A stretch of 64,000 nucleotides of DNA from Streptomyces sp. NBC_00102 (lineage in GTDB: Bacteria > Actinomycetota > Actinomycetes > Streptomycetales > Streptomycetaceae). Below are positions 42,379 through 50,936 of the stretch, piece by piece (the first letter of the stretch is position 1; every line of letters begins with the position of its first letter). The stretch covers positions 1 to 64,000 of the forward strand of contig NZ_JAPEMC010000003.1 of the NCBI RefSeq assembly GCF_026343115.1, given 5' to 3'. Under the pieces are notes generated by a model, which was given only the letters and a program-made list of their open reading frames with translations, made no database searches and was not told where the DNA came from. The position numbers and the translations under genes are program-made.

Positions 42379-43047
42379 GTGCTGTCGGATCGGGTGTACA
42401 ACTTCACTCCTGCCATTGTCGTGGCCGGGGTGTTGGCGCTTGCGGTGGCTTACCCCGTGGTGAGATCGGCGAGGTCTAAGGGGGTTCCGGCCGGGCTGGC
42501 GCTGCTCCACTCCTGGGCGTGGATCGGGGTTCTGTCGGTCACGGTCGTGCCGGACACGGCTTCCCTCAACGGAATGCTGGACGGGACGAGGCCCCCCTCG
42601 GCACGCAGTTGCTACATGGGGGCAAGCCCCTTGGACGTTCTGTCGGTCGGGGAAGCCCGACTGAACACCCTGCTCTTCGTCCCGCTTGGCCTGTTCACGG
42701 TCATGGCCTACCGCCGACCGCTCGCCGCCGTGGTGGCAGGGTTCCTCGGCTCCGTCACGATCGAGGCCGCCCAACTGGCCATCAACGACGGTCGGCAGTG
42801 CGACCTCCTGGACGTGTACGCCAACACGACAGGAACAGTGGTCGGCGTCGCCCTCGGCTGCCTCCTGCTGCTCCTGCTGAAGCGACGCCCCCTGCCCACT
42901 ACACGGCGAGAACTCCTCTGGGCCGCGACGGGGCTGATCCTCGGAGGGATCCTTCTCGGCGTGTTCCACTCCTTCACCCCGGAGCTGACACCCCTCGCGT
43001 CGTCACCGCAGGAGGAAAAGGCCGGCCCGACGACGATGCTGCGGTAA
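42379..43047 (+). CDS. VanZ-like membrane protein
   Basis: The product is 222 residues from GTG 42379, preceded by AAGGGGAGGG. Five hydrophobic helices are visible, among them IVVAGVLALAVAYPVV, LLFVPLGLFTVMAYR, LAAVVAGFLGSVTIEAAQ and GTVVGVALGCLLLLLL. The VanZ signature is present as NTLLFVPLG and IEAAQ, followed by RQCDLLDVYANTTG. VanZ-like proteins are integral membrane proteins linked in some bacteria to glycopeptide tolerance; the role in Streptomyces is unknown. The gene is embedded in the decayed helicase cassette copy. Confidence 0.82.
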   Translation: MLSDRVYNFTPAIVVAGVLALAVAYPVVRSARSKGVPAGLALLHSWAWIGVLSVTVVPDTASLNGMLDGTRPPSARSCYMGASPLDVLSVGEARLNTLLFVPLGLFTVMAYRRPLAAVVAGFLGSVTIEAAQLAINDGRQCDLLDVYANTTGTVVGVALGCLLLLLLKRRPLPTTRRELLWAATGLILGGILLGVFHSFTPELTPLASSPQEEKAGPTTMLR

Positions 43048-43065
43048 GCGGAGCGACACGACCAG

Positions 43066-43116
43066 AGCAGCTGGAGAGCGTCTTCCTGGGGACCGCGCAT
43101 CCGGGTCAGCCGGTAA
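43066..43116 (+). pseudogene. C-terminal scrap of the MSTEQH-type gene
   Basis: CTGGAGAGCGTCTTCCTGG followed by CGCATCCGGGTCAGCCGG and a stop matches the last codons of the gene ending at 23118 (CTGGAGACCGTCTTCCTGG, CGCATCCGCCTCAGCCGG). An internal deletion separates the two blocks. It shows that the VanZ gene lies inside the old gene. Confidence 0.65.
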
Positions 43117-43178
43117 GCAGCCGGGAATCGGCGACGCGGCCTGGCAGGGTGATCCTGCCAGGTCCCGCTGATGTGGGG

Positions 43179-43553
43179 TCAGCCGAAGTCGAGCGTGTCC
43201 TGCGCGAAGTGGGCCGGGGCCGGGCTCGGCAGGGGCGGCGGAGCGCCGTTCGGGCGGGCGGCCTTCCATCGTTTGGCCAACTCGTCTTTCCAGCCCTTGG
43301 GCGGGTGCCATGGGACGCCCCAGGCGGCGAGCTGGTCCCGCTTCCATCCGCCCGCGGGCGTGCGGGCGGCTTCGACTTCTTCGGGCGAGGGAAGTTCAGG
43401 CATGGGCAGTGAACGAACGGCGCGCAGTAGTTGTCCCCCCGATCTGGTGCGGAAGCGCGAGAGGTCGGCTGTCCTATCCAGTCGGGCCCAGTCCGCTTCC
43501 AGCGGAGCGCTCACGCTCGTCGGAGGTTTCGTGCCGACGGGAGCGTAGGACAC
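43179..43553 (-). CDS. hypothetical protein (124 residues)
   Basis: It is an unrecognised soluble protein with Trp-rich text LPSPEEVEAARTPAGGWKRD and GVPWHPPKGWKDELAKRW around residues 55-95. GTG 43553 is the longest start; an internal ATG before PELPSPEEV is an alternative that gives about 75 residues. It shares the strand with the gene at 43578 (24-bp gap) and is probably co-transcribed with it. Confidence 0.55.
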   Translation of the reverse strand: MSYAPVGTKPPTSVSAPLEADWARLDRTADLSRFRTRSGGQLLRAVRSLPMPELPSPEEVEAARTPAGGWKRDQLAAWGVPWHPPKGWKDELAKRWKAARPNGAPPPLPSPAPAHFAQDTLDFG

Positions 43554-43577
43554 CTGGACGCTGTATTCCCACGTGGT

Positions 43578-43982
43578 CTACTTCAGTGCGACCGGCTCGT
43601 CGATGACTTCCTGGCGCAGCTGCAGGACCCCGTCTTGATGCAGGGCGCGAATGCAGTTCAGGAGCTCGATCGCTCCCACCATGGCCCAGGCGACGAGGGG
43701 TACTGTGCCCCGGAAGCGTTCGAACAGGCCGAAGACGTCGCCTTCCTGCCGCCGTTCCGTGTCGTGGTGCACCACGTCGCCGTAGATCCAGGCCATGGCC
43801 AGTCGGTGACGATCGAGACTGTGGTCTTCACCCGTGGCCATGTCGCTGACCATGACCCAGTACCCGGCCTCCTCCGGCGTGGACGGCTCCACTCGGAATC
43901 GCCATTCGGCACGTGTGGCCTTCACCCATTCCGTGTCACCCGGCAACTCTCGGCAGAAGTAGCCCAGTGCCGGGTCTGTCAA
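43578..43982 (-). CDS. hypothetical protein, 5' end cut by the ISL3 element
   Basis: It has about 134 codons of good composition (TEWVKATRAEWRFRVEPSTP, GYWVMVSDMATGEDHSLDRH, VAWAMVGAIELLNCIRALHQ). The only available start is a TTG at 43982, six bases from the left terminus of the IS element, and there is no ribosome site inside the remaining DNA. The natural N-terminus and promoter were probably removed by the insertion. The family is not recognised. Confidence 0.55.
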   Translation of the reverse strand: MTDPALGYFCRELPGDTEWVKATRAEWRFRVEPSTPEEAGYWVMVSDMATGEDHSLDRHRLAMAWIYGDVVHHDTERRQEGDVFGLFERFRGTVPLVAWAMVGAIELLNCIRALHQDGVLQLRQEVIDEPVALK

Positions 43983-43988
43983 ACGAGC

Positions 43989-45617
43989 GGCTCTGTTCCG
44001 TAGTCGGTGGTGACGGTCGGTGGGCAGTTATTGAAGCAGGATGCGGTGGCGGAGGAGGTCGAATCCTGCTCGGCCGTGCATCTGTCGCATGATCTTCTTG
44101 GTTCGGGTGTTGACGCCTTCGGTCCGGCCGTTGTGGTGGGGCAGGGTGAGGCCGGCATTCACGGCGGCGCGGTCGAGTTCGAGGCCGTTGCAGAAGCTGT
44201 GCAGGTGGGGCAGGTCGGCGGTACGGACGGTAGTGATCCACTGGGTGAGCGCGTCGTGGTTGGCCTGGGCCGGGGTCAACAGCGCGGCGAACTCGCCAGT
44301 AAGCCGGGCGAGTGCCGTCATCTCCGGGCAGGCAGCGGTGAGGAGGCCGAGCAGGTCGGTGTCCTTGGTCCACAGGTGCTCGGGGTGAGTTAGCAGAAGC
44401 CGGGCGAGGCGGCGGGGAGTTGTGACGGGACGGTGGCCTTCGGCGCGGCCCTGGTTGAGGTAGCGGACCAGCAGGTTGGCACTGCCGGTGTAGCCCAGTT
44501 CCCTGATCTCGTCGAGGAGGTGGGTGACGGGCACGGCCGGGTCCTGCGCCCGTCGTTGACGCAGGTGGTCGCGGTAGGGGTCGACCAGCGTGGGCCTGTA
44601 GCGTGGGGTGATGCGATCGGCGGACGGTTCGGGGATGCGGGCGTAGCGCTTGACGGTGTTCAGGGCGAGGCTCAGTCTGCGGGCACATTCGAGTAGGCCG
44701 ACGCCGGAGTCGAGGAGGGCGTGGACTTTGTGCCAGCGCTCGCGGATGGTCTGCTCGTGGATGCCGCCGGGCCGGGGCGGGTTGACGGTGGCCCAGCAGG
44801 GGGCGTGGGCCCGGACCTCGGCCAGGACCTTGTCGCACAGGTTCTGCCACAGATGCCAGCGGTCGCTGACCTGCACTGCGTCGGGCAGTGCCCGGCGGAT
44901 CGCCTCGGCATAGGTGGCCGAGCCGTCCCGGCACACGACCTCGACCCCCTTCTTCGTGCGCAGCCATGCCTCCAGCGTGGCTGCCTCGCGGTCGGGCAGA
45001 ACATCGATGCGCTCCCCGGTCTCGGCGTCGATGATGATCGTGGCGTAGCGGTGGCGGCGGCGCAGGGCGAAGTCGTCGACCCCGATCACCCGTGGGGCGG
45101 CCACCGTCGGGAGGGGGATGCGCCGCAGGAGGCGCAGGGCGGTGGCGTAGGAGAGGGGCGTGGCCAGGTACCGGGTGAGACGGGCGGCTGCCCGGCCGCA
45201 TAACTCCTTGGCCACCTCTGAGACCTGGCTGGTCAGGCGCGTGGTGCGGCGTTGAAGGCGCTCGATCAGCCCAGGGACTTGCTCGCGGAAGGTCTGTCGC
45301 CGGCAGCCCAGGACCGGGCAGACCAGGCGCCGCACCCGGACGCGTACTACGACCCGGCGGCCATCGACCGGCACATCCGCCACCGTCCGGACGTGATACC
45401 CGTGCACCTTCCCCGTCGGTACCCCGCACACCGGGCAGGGCACCGGAACATCACGGGTCCGGGCGAGCACCCGGACTACCTGGCCGTCATCCACCACATC
45501 CTCGATGACCAGCGCCGAGAGTCCTGAAAACACCACGGCAACAAGGGAGTTGACATCTCGCATATAACATCAACGACGCCTGTCACCTGCCGTCACCACC
45601 GACTACGAAACAGAGCC
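43989..45617 (-). mobile_element. ISL3-family insertion sequence
   Basis: The element is about 1629 bp with near-perfect inverted repeats of at least 27 bp. Both ends read inward as GGCTCTGTT(C/T)CGTAGTCGG and continue GTGGTGACGG. It carries one full-length ISL3 transposase gene. The 8-bp direct repeats expected for a fresh ISL3 insertion are absent (left flank AAACGAGC, right flank GAACGTTT). The flanks are a truncated hypothetical gene and the 3' half of a VOC gene, which points to an adjacent deletion. Confidence 0.9.
44028..45563 (-). CDS. ISL3-family transposase
   Basis: The product is 511 residues, full length for the family. An N-terminal zinc ribbon (CPVCGVPTGKVHGYH and later CPVLGCRRQTF) precedes the DDE core. 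The core has IGVDDFALRRRHRYATIIID for the first Asp, GSATYAEAIRRALPDAVQVSDRWH for the second, and HNGRTEGVNTRTKKIMRQMHGRAG for the Glu. There are no internal stops, so the element could be active. An ATG at 45563 is used. Confidence 0.92.
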   Translation of the reverse strand: MRDVNSLVAVVFSGLSALVIEDVVDDGQVVRVLARTRDVPVPCPVCGVPTGKVHGYHVRTVADVPVDGRRVVVRVRVRRLVCPVLGCRRQTFREQVPGLIERLQRRTTRLTSQVSEVAKELCGRAAARLTRYLATPLSYATALRLLRRIPLPTVAAPRVIGVDDFALRRRHRYATIIIDAETGERIDVLPDREAATLEAWLRTKKGVEVVCRDGSATYAEAIRRALPDAVQVSDRWHLWQNLCDKVLAEVRAHAPCWATVNPPRPGGIHEQTIRERWHKVHALLDSGVGLLECARRLSLALNTVKRYARIPEPSADRITPRYRPTLVDPYRDHLRQRRAQDPAVPVTHLLDEIRELGYTGSANLLVRYLNQGRAEGHRPVTTPRRLARLLLTHPEHLWTKDTDLLGLLTAACPEMTALARLTGEFAALLTPAQANHDALTQWITTVRTADLPHLHSFCNGLELDRAAVNAGLTLPHHNGRTEGVNTRTKKIMRQMHGRAGFDLLRHRILLQ

Positions 45618-45618
45618 G

Positions 45619-45828
45619 AACGTTTTACAGTCCCGCTGGCCGGACGGCGATTCCCAGCAGATACATCTCGACTTCGGCGTCGAAGACCTCGCGACAGCCG
45701 ACCGCACAGCCACCGCGGCCGGCGCCACCCGGCTCCGGCCCACTGACGACGTCGCCCCCGGCACCCGCACCGGCAGCAGGGTCTATGCCAGCCCTGCCGG
45801 ACACCCCTTCTGCCTGCGCTCGAGCTGA
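45619..45828 (+). pseudogene. 3' half of a VOC/glyoxalase-family gene truncated by the ISL3 element
   Basis: Starting at the IS boundary, 69 codons read QSRWPDGDSQQIHLDFGVED, then ATRLRPTDDV, GSRVYASPAGHPFCLRS and stop. This is the typical C-terminal half of VOC metalloenzymes, with the HLDF metal-side strand and the DPAGHPFCL-like end. The N-terminal half is not on the other side of the element. Confidence 0.75.
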
Positions 45829-46184
45829 AACCGTCACACCGCCGCCCGCGCCGACCGCCCGAGCTCGCCATCGTCGTCCTGAGCCGTCCGAAGGGCGTCC
45901 CTTGATTCAGGGCAAGCTCAGGCAGGGCTCCACACCGATGGGGTGGCCTCCGGGACAGCCGTATCCTGCCGCCCGCCTCGCCGGCCTCACTGCGGTTCGG
46001 CGGAAACCCGCACCGGAGAGAAAGCCCCGGGCCGGTGATCCAGCGAGTACCGGAAACCAGCCTGAGACACCCGGCGTCGGGCCGAACGAACCACCCAGGG
46101 TCGCCGTCACGATGCATGACCGCAAAGGGATCGGTCGACTGAACGACCACACGGAACGATTCGAACGGCCCGTACCATGAGCGT
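45829..46184. other. 355-bp gap
   Basis: No credible gene or clear secondary structure was seen. The plus-strand frame across it is Pro/Arg-rich and lacks a ribosome site. Confidence 0.4.
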
Positions 46185-46769
46185 ATGCAACTCATAGGGC
46201 AAATCTCCGCCGGCCGTCCCTTGCTCGTACTTGCGGTCAAGGAAGAGGCTCAGTACCTCGACACGTCGCTGCCCGTCCTGCTGACGGGAATGGGAAAGGT
46301 CAACGCTGCGATCTCACTGGCCACTGCCCTGGCCGGCGGCTCGTTGCCGTCGGAGGTCATCAACCTCGGTACCGCGGGAGCTCTGCGCCCGGGCCTGACC
46401 GGAACGCACCGCATCGGCACGGTGATACAGCACGACCTGGACAGCGATGTTCTGCACGCCCTGACCGGCGAGACCTACGGCGCGCCCTTGGCAGTAGGCG
46501 ACTCCGGCGGCCCCACTCTGGCCACGGGTGACTCCTTCATCAACGACGAGGCCGCCCGCGCGCGCCTGGCGGCGCGCGCACCCTTGGTCGACATGGAGGG
46601 GTACGCCCTGGCGACGGCCGCCCATCGAGTCGGCGTCCCTCTGCAGATCGTGAAGCACGTCAGCGACGATGCCGGCGAGGAGGCCGCCAAGGCTTGGCGG
46701 GAGACCGTCGCGCAGTGCGCTCGCGTTCTGGCGGACTGGGCAGCCCTCAACATCCCCTCCTACGCCTGA
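46185..46769 (+). CDS. nucleosidase / purine phosphorylase-family protein (MtnN-like)
   Basis: The product is 194 residues. The fold is recognisable from LLTGMGKVNAAISLATALAG (phosphate/ribose side), VINLGTAGALRPG, and the purine-binding end VDMEGYALATAAHRVGVPLQ and VKHVSDDAGEEAAKAW. MTA/SAH nucleosidases carry the same MEGxAxA and SDxA motifs with Asp as catalytic acid. It hydrolyses a purine nucleoside, probably methylthioadenosine or S-adenosylhomocysteine; exact specificity cannot be read off. It is monocistronic, 356 bp from the VOC remnant, and a little shorter than E. coli MtnN (about 230). Confidence 0.82.
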   Translation: MQLIGQISAGRPLLVLAVKEEAQYLDTSLPVLLTGMGKVNAAISLATALAGGSLPSEVINLGTAGALRPGLTGTHRIGTVIQHDLDSDVLHALTGETYGAPLAVGDSGGPTLATGDSFINDEAARARLAARAPLVDMEGYALATAAHRVGVPLQIVKHVSDDAGEEAAKAWRETVAQCARVLADWAALNIPSYA

Positions 46770-47328
46770 GCCCGGCATGGACGCACTCTGCCGACGGATC
46801 CCAGCAAGGCGATGGTCGACGCGGCGGACACCCTGACAGGGGTGATCGGTCTCGCCTGCCCGAGGGCCTGAGTGCAGTAATGCACTCAGGCTTCCCACCC
46901 TGTCCCCAGAACTCGGTCAACGCCTCGCGCAGGCAAGGGCGTTCGAGTGCGACTCGGGATGTGCTCGACGACGCGGGCGGGCGGCCGAGTGCACCGGCCT
47001 CATCAACCGGGCCACCCCGCACAGCCGGTTCCGGTCCGGCTCCCACCTCGCCGGATCACGCGACGGAGCACCGCCCCGCCCGAGGGCGGAGATTCCCGCC
47101 GAAGAACATCGTCGGTCTCGTACACACTCACGGTGGACCTGAACTCGCCGTGTTCGGGCTCGATTTCCACGCCATGCACCGCGTGCTCATCCCCCTCGGA
47201 GAGAAGCAGCCTCAGTCGTGGATGCCTCCGGCTGAGCGCCCTGTCGGCATCTGGACGACCGAACTCTGATCTCAGGGGCTGGCAGGCGGCGAGTTCCACC
47301 ACATCTTCGTCGGAACCCGTGCCGAAAG
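46770..47328. other. 560-bp debris region
   Basis: It contains only a short open stretch ending at 47269 (NIVGLVHTHGGPELAVFGLD, FHAMHRVLIPLGE) that may be the end of a lost gene, followed by the XRE remnant. No complete gene is supported. Confidence 0.4.
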
Positions 47329-47499
47329 GTCGCCGACCTGGCCGGGATCAGCATCGGCTACCTCGTGCGGCTGGAACAGGCCCGCACGCTCCGGCCGTCG
47401 GCCAACCACGTCGAGGCTCTGGCTCGCGCGCTGCGCCTGGCTCCCGACGAACGCGTCTACCTCTACGGCCTCACCAGCAGCGTCACCGTTGTCCTGTGA
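47329..47499 (+). pseudogene. remnant of an MmyB-type XRE regulator
   Basis: The 56 codons read VADLAGISIGYLVRLEQART, LRPSANHVEALARALRLAPD and ERVYLYGL, then stop. This is the HTH and following helix of MmyB-like XRE proteins, which normally continue for about 200 more residues. Neither the beginning nor the ligand domain is present. Confidence 0.65.
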
Positions 47500-47787
47500 C
47501 GCATGCCCAGCCTGTCGGCCTGCGCATGATGACCCCACCCGACCAGAGCACGCGGGAGGTCGAGTGCGGCGGGAGAATGACCAACGAACATACCGTGCCG
47601 TTGAGTTGGCGCGTCGCACCTGACCCTCGACAGCACGTGCCTCGTGCGTCGTGCCCTCGCCGCCGTCCCCATCGGTGGCCAATCCGGGAACGCTCACCGC
47701 CAGGTTCCCCCGGTGCGACGGGACCGCCGGGAGTGTACGAGTTATCGTTCCGCCTGAACGAGATGCCGAGGCTGGGGGGAAATCACC

Positions 47788-48231
47788 ATGGCTGCGCTCG
47801 CGCTTTGCGTCGTCTGCCGTCTGCCGGTGAGCAAGAAGAAGCTCACCACCATCGGCGGCCGCGGACCAGCTCACCGGAACTGTCGCCCCGGCTCCGGCTC
47901 CGGCTCCGGCCCCGACACGAGCACGGTCACCGTCACCCGCATCCGTGTCGGTCCCAAGCCCTCCAGGCCAGTCGCCGGTCTGCCCGAGGCGCCGAAGCAG
48001 AAGCAGAAGCAGATGAGCCGTGCCACTCTGCTGAAGCGGATCGAGGAGCTGCGGCAGCGGGACGCGAAAAAGAAGGCCCAGACCGCGAAGACACAGCCCC
48101 GGTCCCGCGCCAAGACCAAGGCCACGCCCGCGCGCACCGGTGCACCCACTGCCGGATCCCAGCCGTACTACGGGGTTGAGATGAAGTCGGTCGACGGCCG
48201 GTGGGTACAGATGCACCCGGAATCCGAGTAG
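47788..48231 (+). CDS. hypothetical Lys/Arg-rich protein with CxxC
   Basis: The product is 147 residues. GGGGGGAAA upstream of ATG 47788 is a usable ribosome site. The N-terminus has CVVCRLPVSKKKLTTIGGRG followed by HRNC, a possible C2HC zinc site. The middle is a Gly/Ser stretch, then a basic coiled coil (RATLLKRIEELRQRDAKKKA), and the end is YYGVEMKSVDGRWVQM. Small zinc-ribbon proteins of this type occur in Streptomyces accessory DNA; the function is unknown. Confidence 0.6.
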   Translation: MAALALCVVCRLPVSKKKLTTIGGRGPAHRNCRPGSGSGSGPDTSTVTVTRIRVGPKPSRPVAGLPEAPKQKQKQMSRATLLKRIEELRQRDAKKKAQTAKTQPRSRAKTKATPARTGAPTAGSQPYYGVEMKSVDGRWVQMHPESE

Positions 48232-49488
48232 CTGCCCACAGCAGATGCCCGCGCCATGGTGTCGAGCAGGCGTGAGCGCTCCGGCGGCGGCACGCCGCAA
48301 CCGTGGCAGAACAGCCGGGTCCGCTCTGCGTGCTCCCGCAGGACGCGGTCCCGCTCGGTGTTGCCCGGTGCCGTCACGGGAGCCCACCCGTACAGGGCCT
48401 ACGCCACGGCCCAGAGGTGGGTGGCCGGGTGAGCCGTGTCAAAGTCGATGATGCCCACCGGGTACGGCACGTGCGGGGCAGGGAGGCGCCCGTGACCGAT
48501 TCCGAAGACCGCGCACGGCCTGACCGGGCTCCGGCGCCGACGAGGGCCCGTCCCCCCGTCCCCCGTCGGCTACCTGACGCGCGGCCACAGCCCGTTGCGC
48601 CTGAACGTGCGGCGCACCGGCGGTCCCGGCGTCATGAGGCGCTTCCGGATGGCGCCGGCACACCACCGCCCGGAGTACCGCCCGGAGTGCTATGGCAAAC
48701 CGGGGCCTCGCCGGGACGGATCTTTCCCATGATCCGCCACCGCACACGAGGACTCGGCGACGGGGTGGACAAGCGCCCGGGCGGGCGTGGTTCCATCCCG
48801 TCCCCTTCTCCGGACAACCATCGCCACCAGCAGGTCCTCCCACTCTTCTCCTTCACTGCCCCCTCGGACGAGAAGGGAAGGAGCCCGCGGCCTGCCGCCT
48901 TGATCCGCAGGAAAGGCACTCGGCTTGAGGGAATCACCGCATACTGATCCGCGCGTGATTCTCCGATCAAGCCATCCATGAGCAGCGAAATGCCAACGCC
49001 CCTACTTAGAGCGGGGATTGAATCTTTCTCACTGTCACCCTATGATCGCCGAGCGGCAGCGGATCAGACAGATGCGCTCGCCAGGGTGCGGAGCCGAATT
49101 CGAGGGGGTGGACCGTGACGGCGAACCTGACCAGCACAGCGGTACGACCCTTGCTCTTCGCGAGCCGGGAGCCGATGGACAGCGTCGCGCTGCCGAAGAC
49201 CGGGCTCGGACGTACGATCGCCACGCGACTTCTCTGTTGTCGCCCTGTCGACGTCACCCCGGCCGGCCACCCCCGGTCGGCGCGCTGAGCGCGCCCCCTC
49301 CCCCTCCGAGCCTCTGAAGCGGCGCACACATGCGCCCGAGAGTCATGGGATCACTATGTCTGCGCCTGTCGCCCACCGGGGCGAACAATTCAAAGACGGA
49401 TCATACAAGCAGAGTTGCTTCTTGTTTCGCGGCACATATTACCTCCCCTGTTGTGGCACATACTGTCAGCCGTAACGCTGAACATGTG

Positions 49489-49530
49489 CGTGTTGCTGTG
49501 CGGAATGCTCGTGCACCGCACAGCAACACG
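49489..49530. other. stem-loop with 15-bp perfect arms
   Basis: CGTGTTGCTGTGCGG pairs with CCGCACAGCAACACG around a 12-base loop. It is about 500 bp upstream of the sulfur operon, in a locally A/T-richer stretch. The role is unclear: terminator, protein site or small RNA. Confidence 0.5.
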
Positions 49531-49818
49531 GATGCGGCTCGTTGAGCACCCCCTCACCCCGGTGAGTCCGCAGCCCGCCCCGGGGTCAACGCCCCACCCG
49601 GGCCTGCGCTTTCCGTAGCACCCGCCTGTCCACCCCGGCACGGACGCCGCAGCCGGTGCGCCCTTGCCGAGTCAGGCGCATCTCAAGCCTCCGCACAACG
49701 GACCGCGTCACCTCGGGGACCAGGGCGGACCGCCCACCCCGTATCGCCCCATCACACCGAAGACTCCGCAGGTGCCGTCGCACCCTGCACAGGAACTCGC
49801 CTGCTCACCGCACGAGTA

Positions 49819-49866
49819 GGCGTGCGGAGGCGCGCCCCGGCTCGGGCGTGCGGAGGCACGCCCCGG
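49819..49866. repeat. two 22-bp direct repeats
   Basis: Two copies of GGCGTGCGGAGGCRCGCCCC plus GG are separated by CTCG and differ by one base. Each copy is itself a short inverted repeat (GGCGTGC, GGCACGCC). They lie 160-210 bp upstream of the sulfur operon. Confidence 0.55.
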
Positions 49867-50026
49867 TACGCCACCCGGCCGATGGCCCCACGAAGGCCTC
49901 GGCGCGGGGAGCGCACGTACAGGCAGGGCCCCCAGAACAACCCACGAGGACTACAGAGCTCCTCGAAGCACCAAAAGCACCACGAAACATGACGAACACA
50001 CGGAACATCGATGAAGGAGAAGTGCC

Positions 50027-50884
50027 ATGCCCCGTGGACCCATGAGACCGATTGCTTCCGTAGCTGCTCTCGCAGCCGCGGCACTGGCGCTGTCGGCATG
50101 TGGCTCTTCCGACGCGGGATCGGAGGACGGTCCGGGGAAGGGCCTTCCCACCGTGAGGGTCGCCGGCGGACTGAGCGACCCGACCGAGGAGGGCGTGATC
50201 AAGTACGTCGCCGATCATGTCGCGGCCGACTACGGAGTCAAGATCAAGATCACCCCGGTGGACGACGGCAATTCCCTCATCAAGGAACTCAACGACTCGG
50301 ACAGTGTCGACGCGGCCGTACTGGGTTACAAGCCCTGGATCGACGGTCTGAACAAGACGGAGGGCTATCACGTCGCGGCGGTGGCGCCGCTCTTCAGCCA
50401 GTACTGGGTCTTCTACTCGAAGAAGTACAAGTCCCTGAGTGAGCTTCCCAACGGCGCCAGCGTCGCGTACCGGGGCGATGCCCCCTTCTACACCGGTCAG
50501 ATCCTGACGTCGCTCGAGGAACTCGGCGTCATCGGTCTCCGCGCGAACGCCGACCCGCTGACCATCTCGACGAAGGACATCACGTCGAACCCGAAGCATC
50601 TGAAGTTCGTCAGTGTGCAGTCCGCCGCTCGCACGCTGGACGACGTGGACCTGGCGGCGAGTCAGTCGACGGAGTTCTCGTTGGCCGGAACACCGGGCAA
50701 CCTCAAGATCGCCCAGGTCGAGAACAAGGATCTCTTCGCGAAGCAGCTGGCTGTGCGCGCCGACCGGGTCGACGACCCGGACATCAAGAAGGCGATCGAG
50801 GCGTTCAAGGACCCGAGAGTCGGCGAGTGGGCGACGAAGAACTTCGGGGACCTGATCTCGGCCGTCGACAGTTCCGGCGCGTGA
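50027..50884 (+). CDS. metQ: NlpA/MetQ-family substrate-binding lipoprotein
   Basis: The product is 285 residues with GAAGGAGAAG before ATG 50027. A lipoprotein signal ends in LALSACGSS (Cys near residue 25). The mature part is an NlpA-type periplasmic-binding fold (VRVAGGLSDPTEEGVIKYVA, AAVLGYKPWIDGLNKTEGYH). MetQ proteins deliver methionine to MetNI. Here the operon also encodes two flavin monooxygenases for organosulfur compounds, so the ligand may be another sulfur compound. It is the first gene of the operon 50027-55234. Confidence 0.85.
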   Translation: MPRGPMRPIASVAALAAAALALSACGSSDAGSEDGPGKGLPTVRVAGGLSDPTEEGVIKYVADHVAADYGVKIKITPVDDGNSLIKELNDSDSVDAAVLGYKPWIDGLNKTEGYHVAAVAPLFSQYWVFYSKKYKSLSELPNGASVAYRGDAPFYTGQILTSLEELGVIGLRANADPLTISTKDITSNPKHLKFVSVQSAARTLDDVDLAASQSTEFSLAGTPGNLKIAQVENKDLFAKQLAVRADRVDDPDIKKAIEAFKDPRVGEWATKNFGDLISAVDSSGA

Positions 50885-50936
50885 CGACCGTCCGTCGAAG
50901 GGGCCGCGCGGCACGTGAACGTCGAAAGCCGGAGAG

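Larger units (their letters stand above)
48232..50026. other. 1.8-kb region without a supported gene
   Basis: All frames are Arg/Pro/Gly-biased and none has both a ribosome site and credible composition. A minus-strand frame at 48168-48377 (FCHGCGVPPPERSRLL) is the best of a weak lot. The region contains a 15-bp hairpin (49489-49530) and a 22-bp direct repeat (49819-49866). It separates the mosaic part of the window from the intact chromosomal genes. Confidence 0.45.

Noticed and set aside
48168..48377. Minus-strand 69-codon frame with FCHGCG
   Set aside because: Overlaps the end of the 47788 gene, has no clear ribosome site and an implausible tail; too weak to call.
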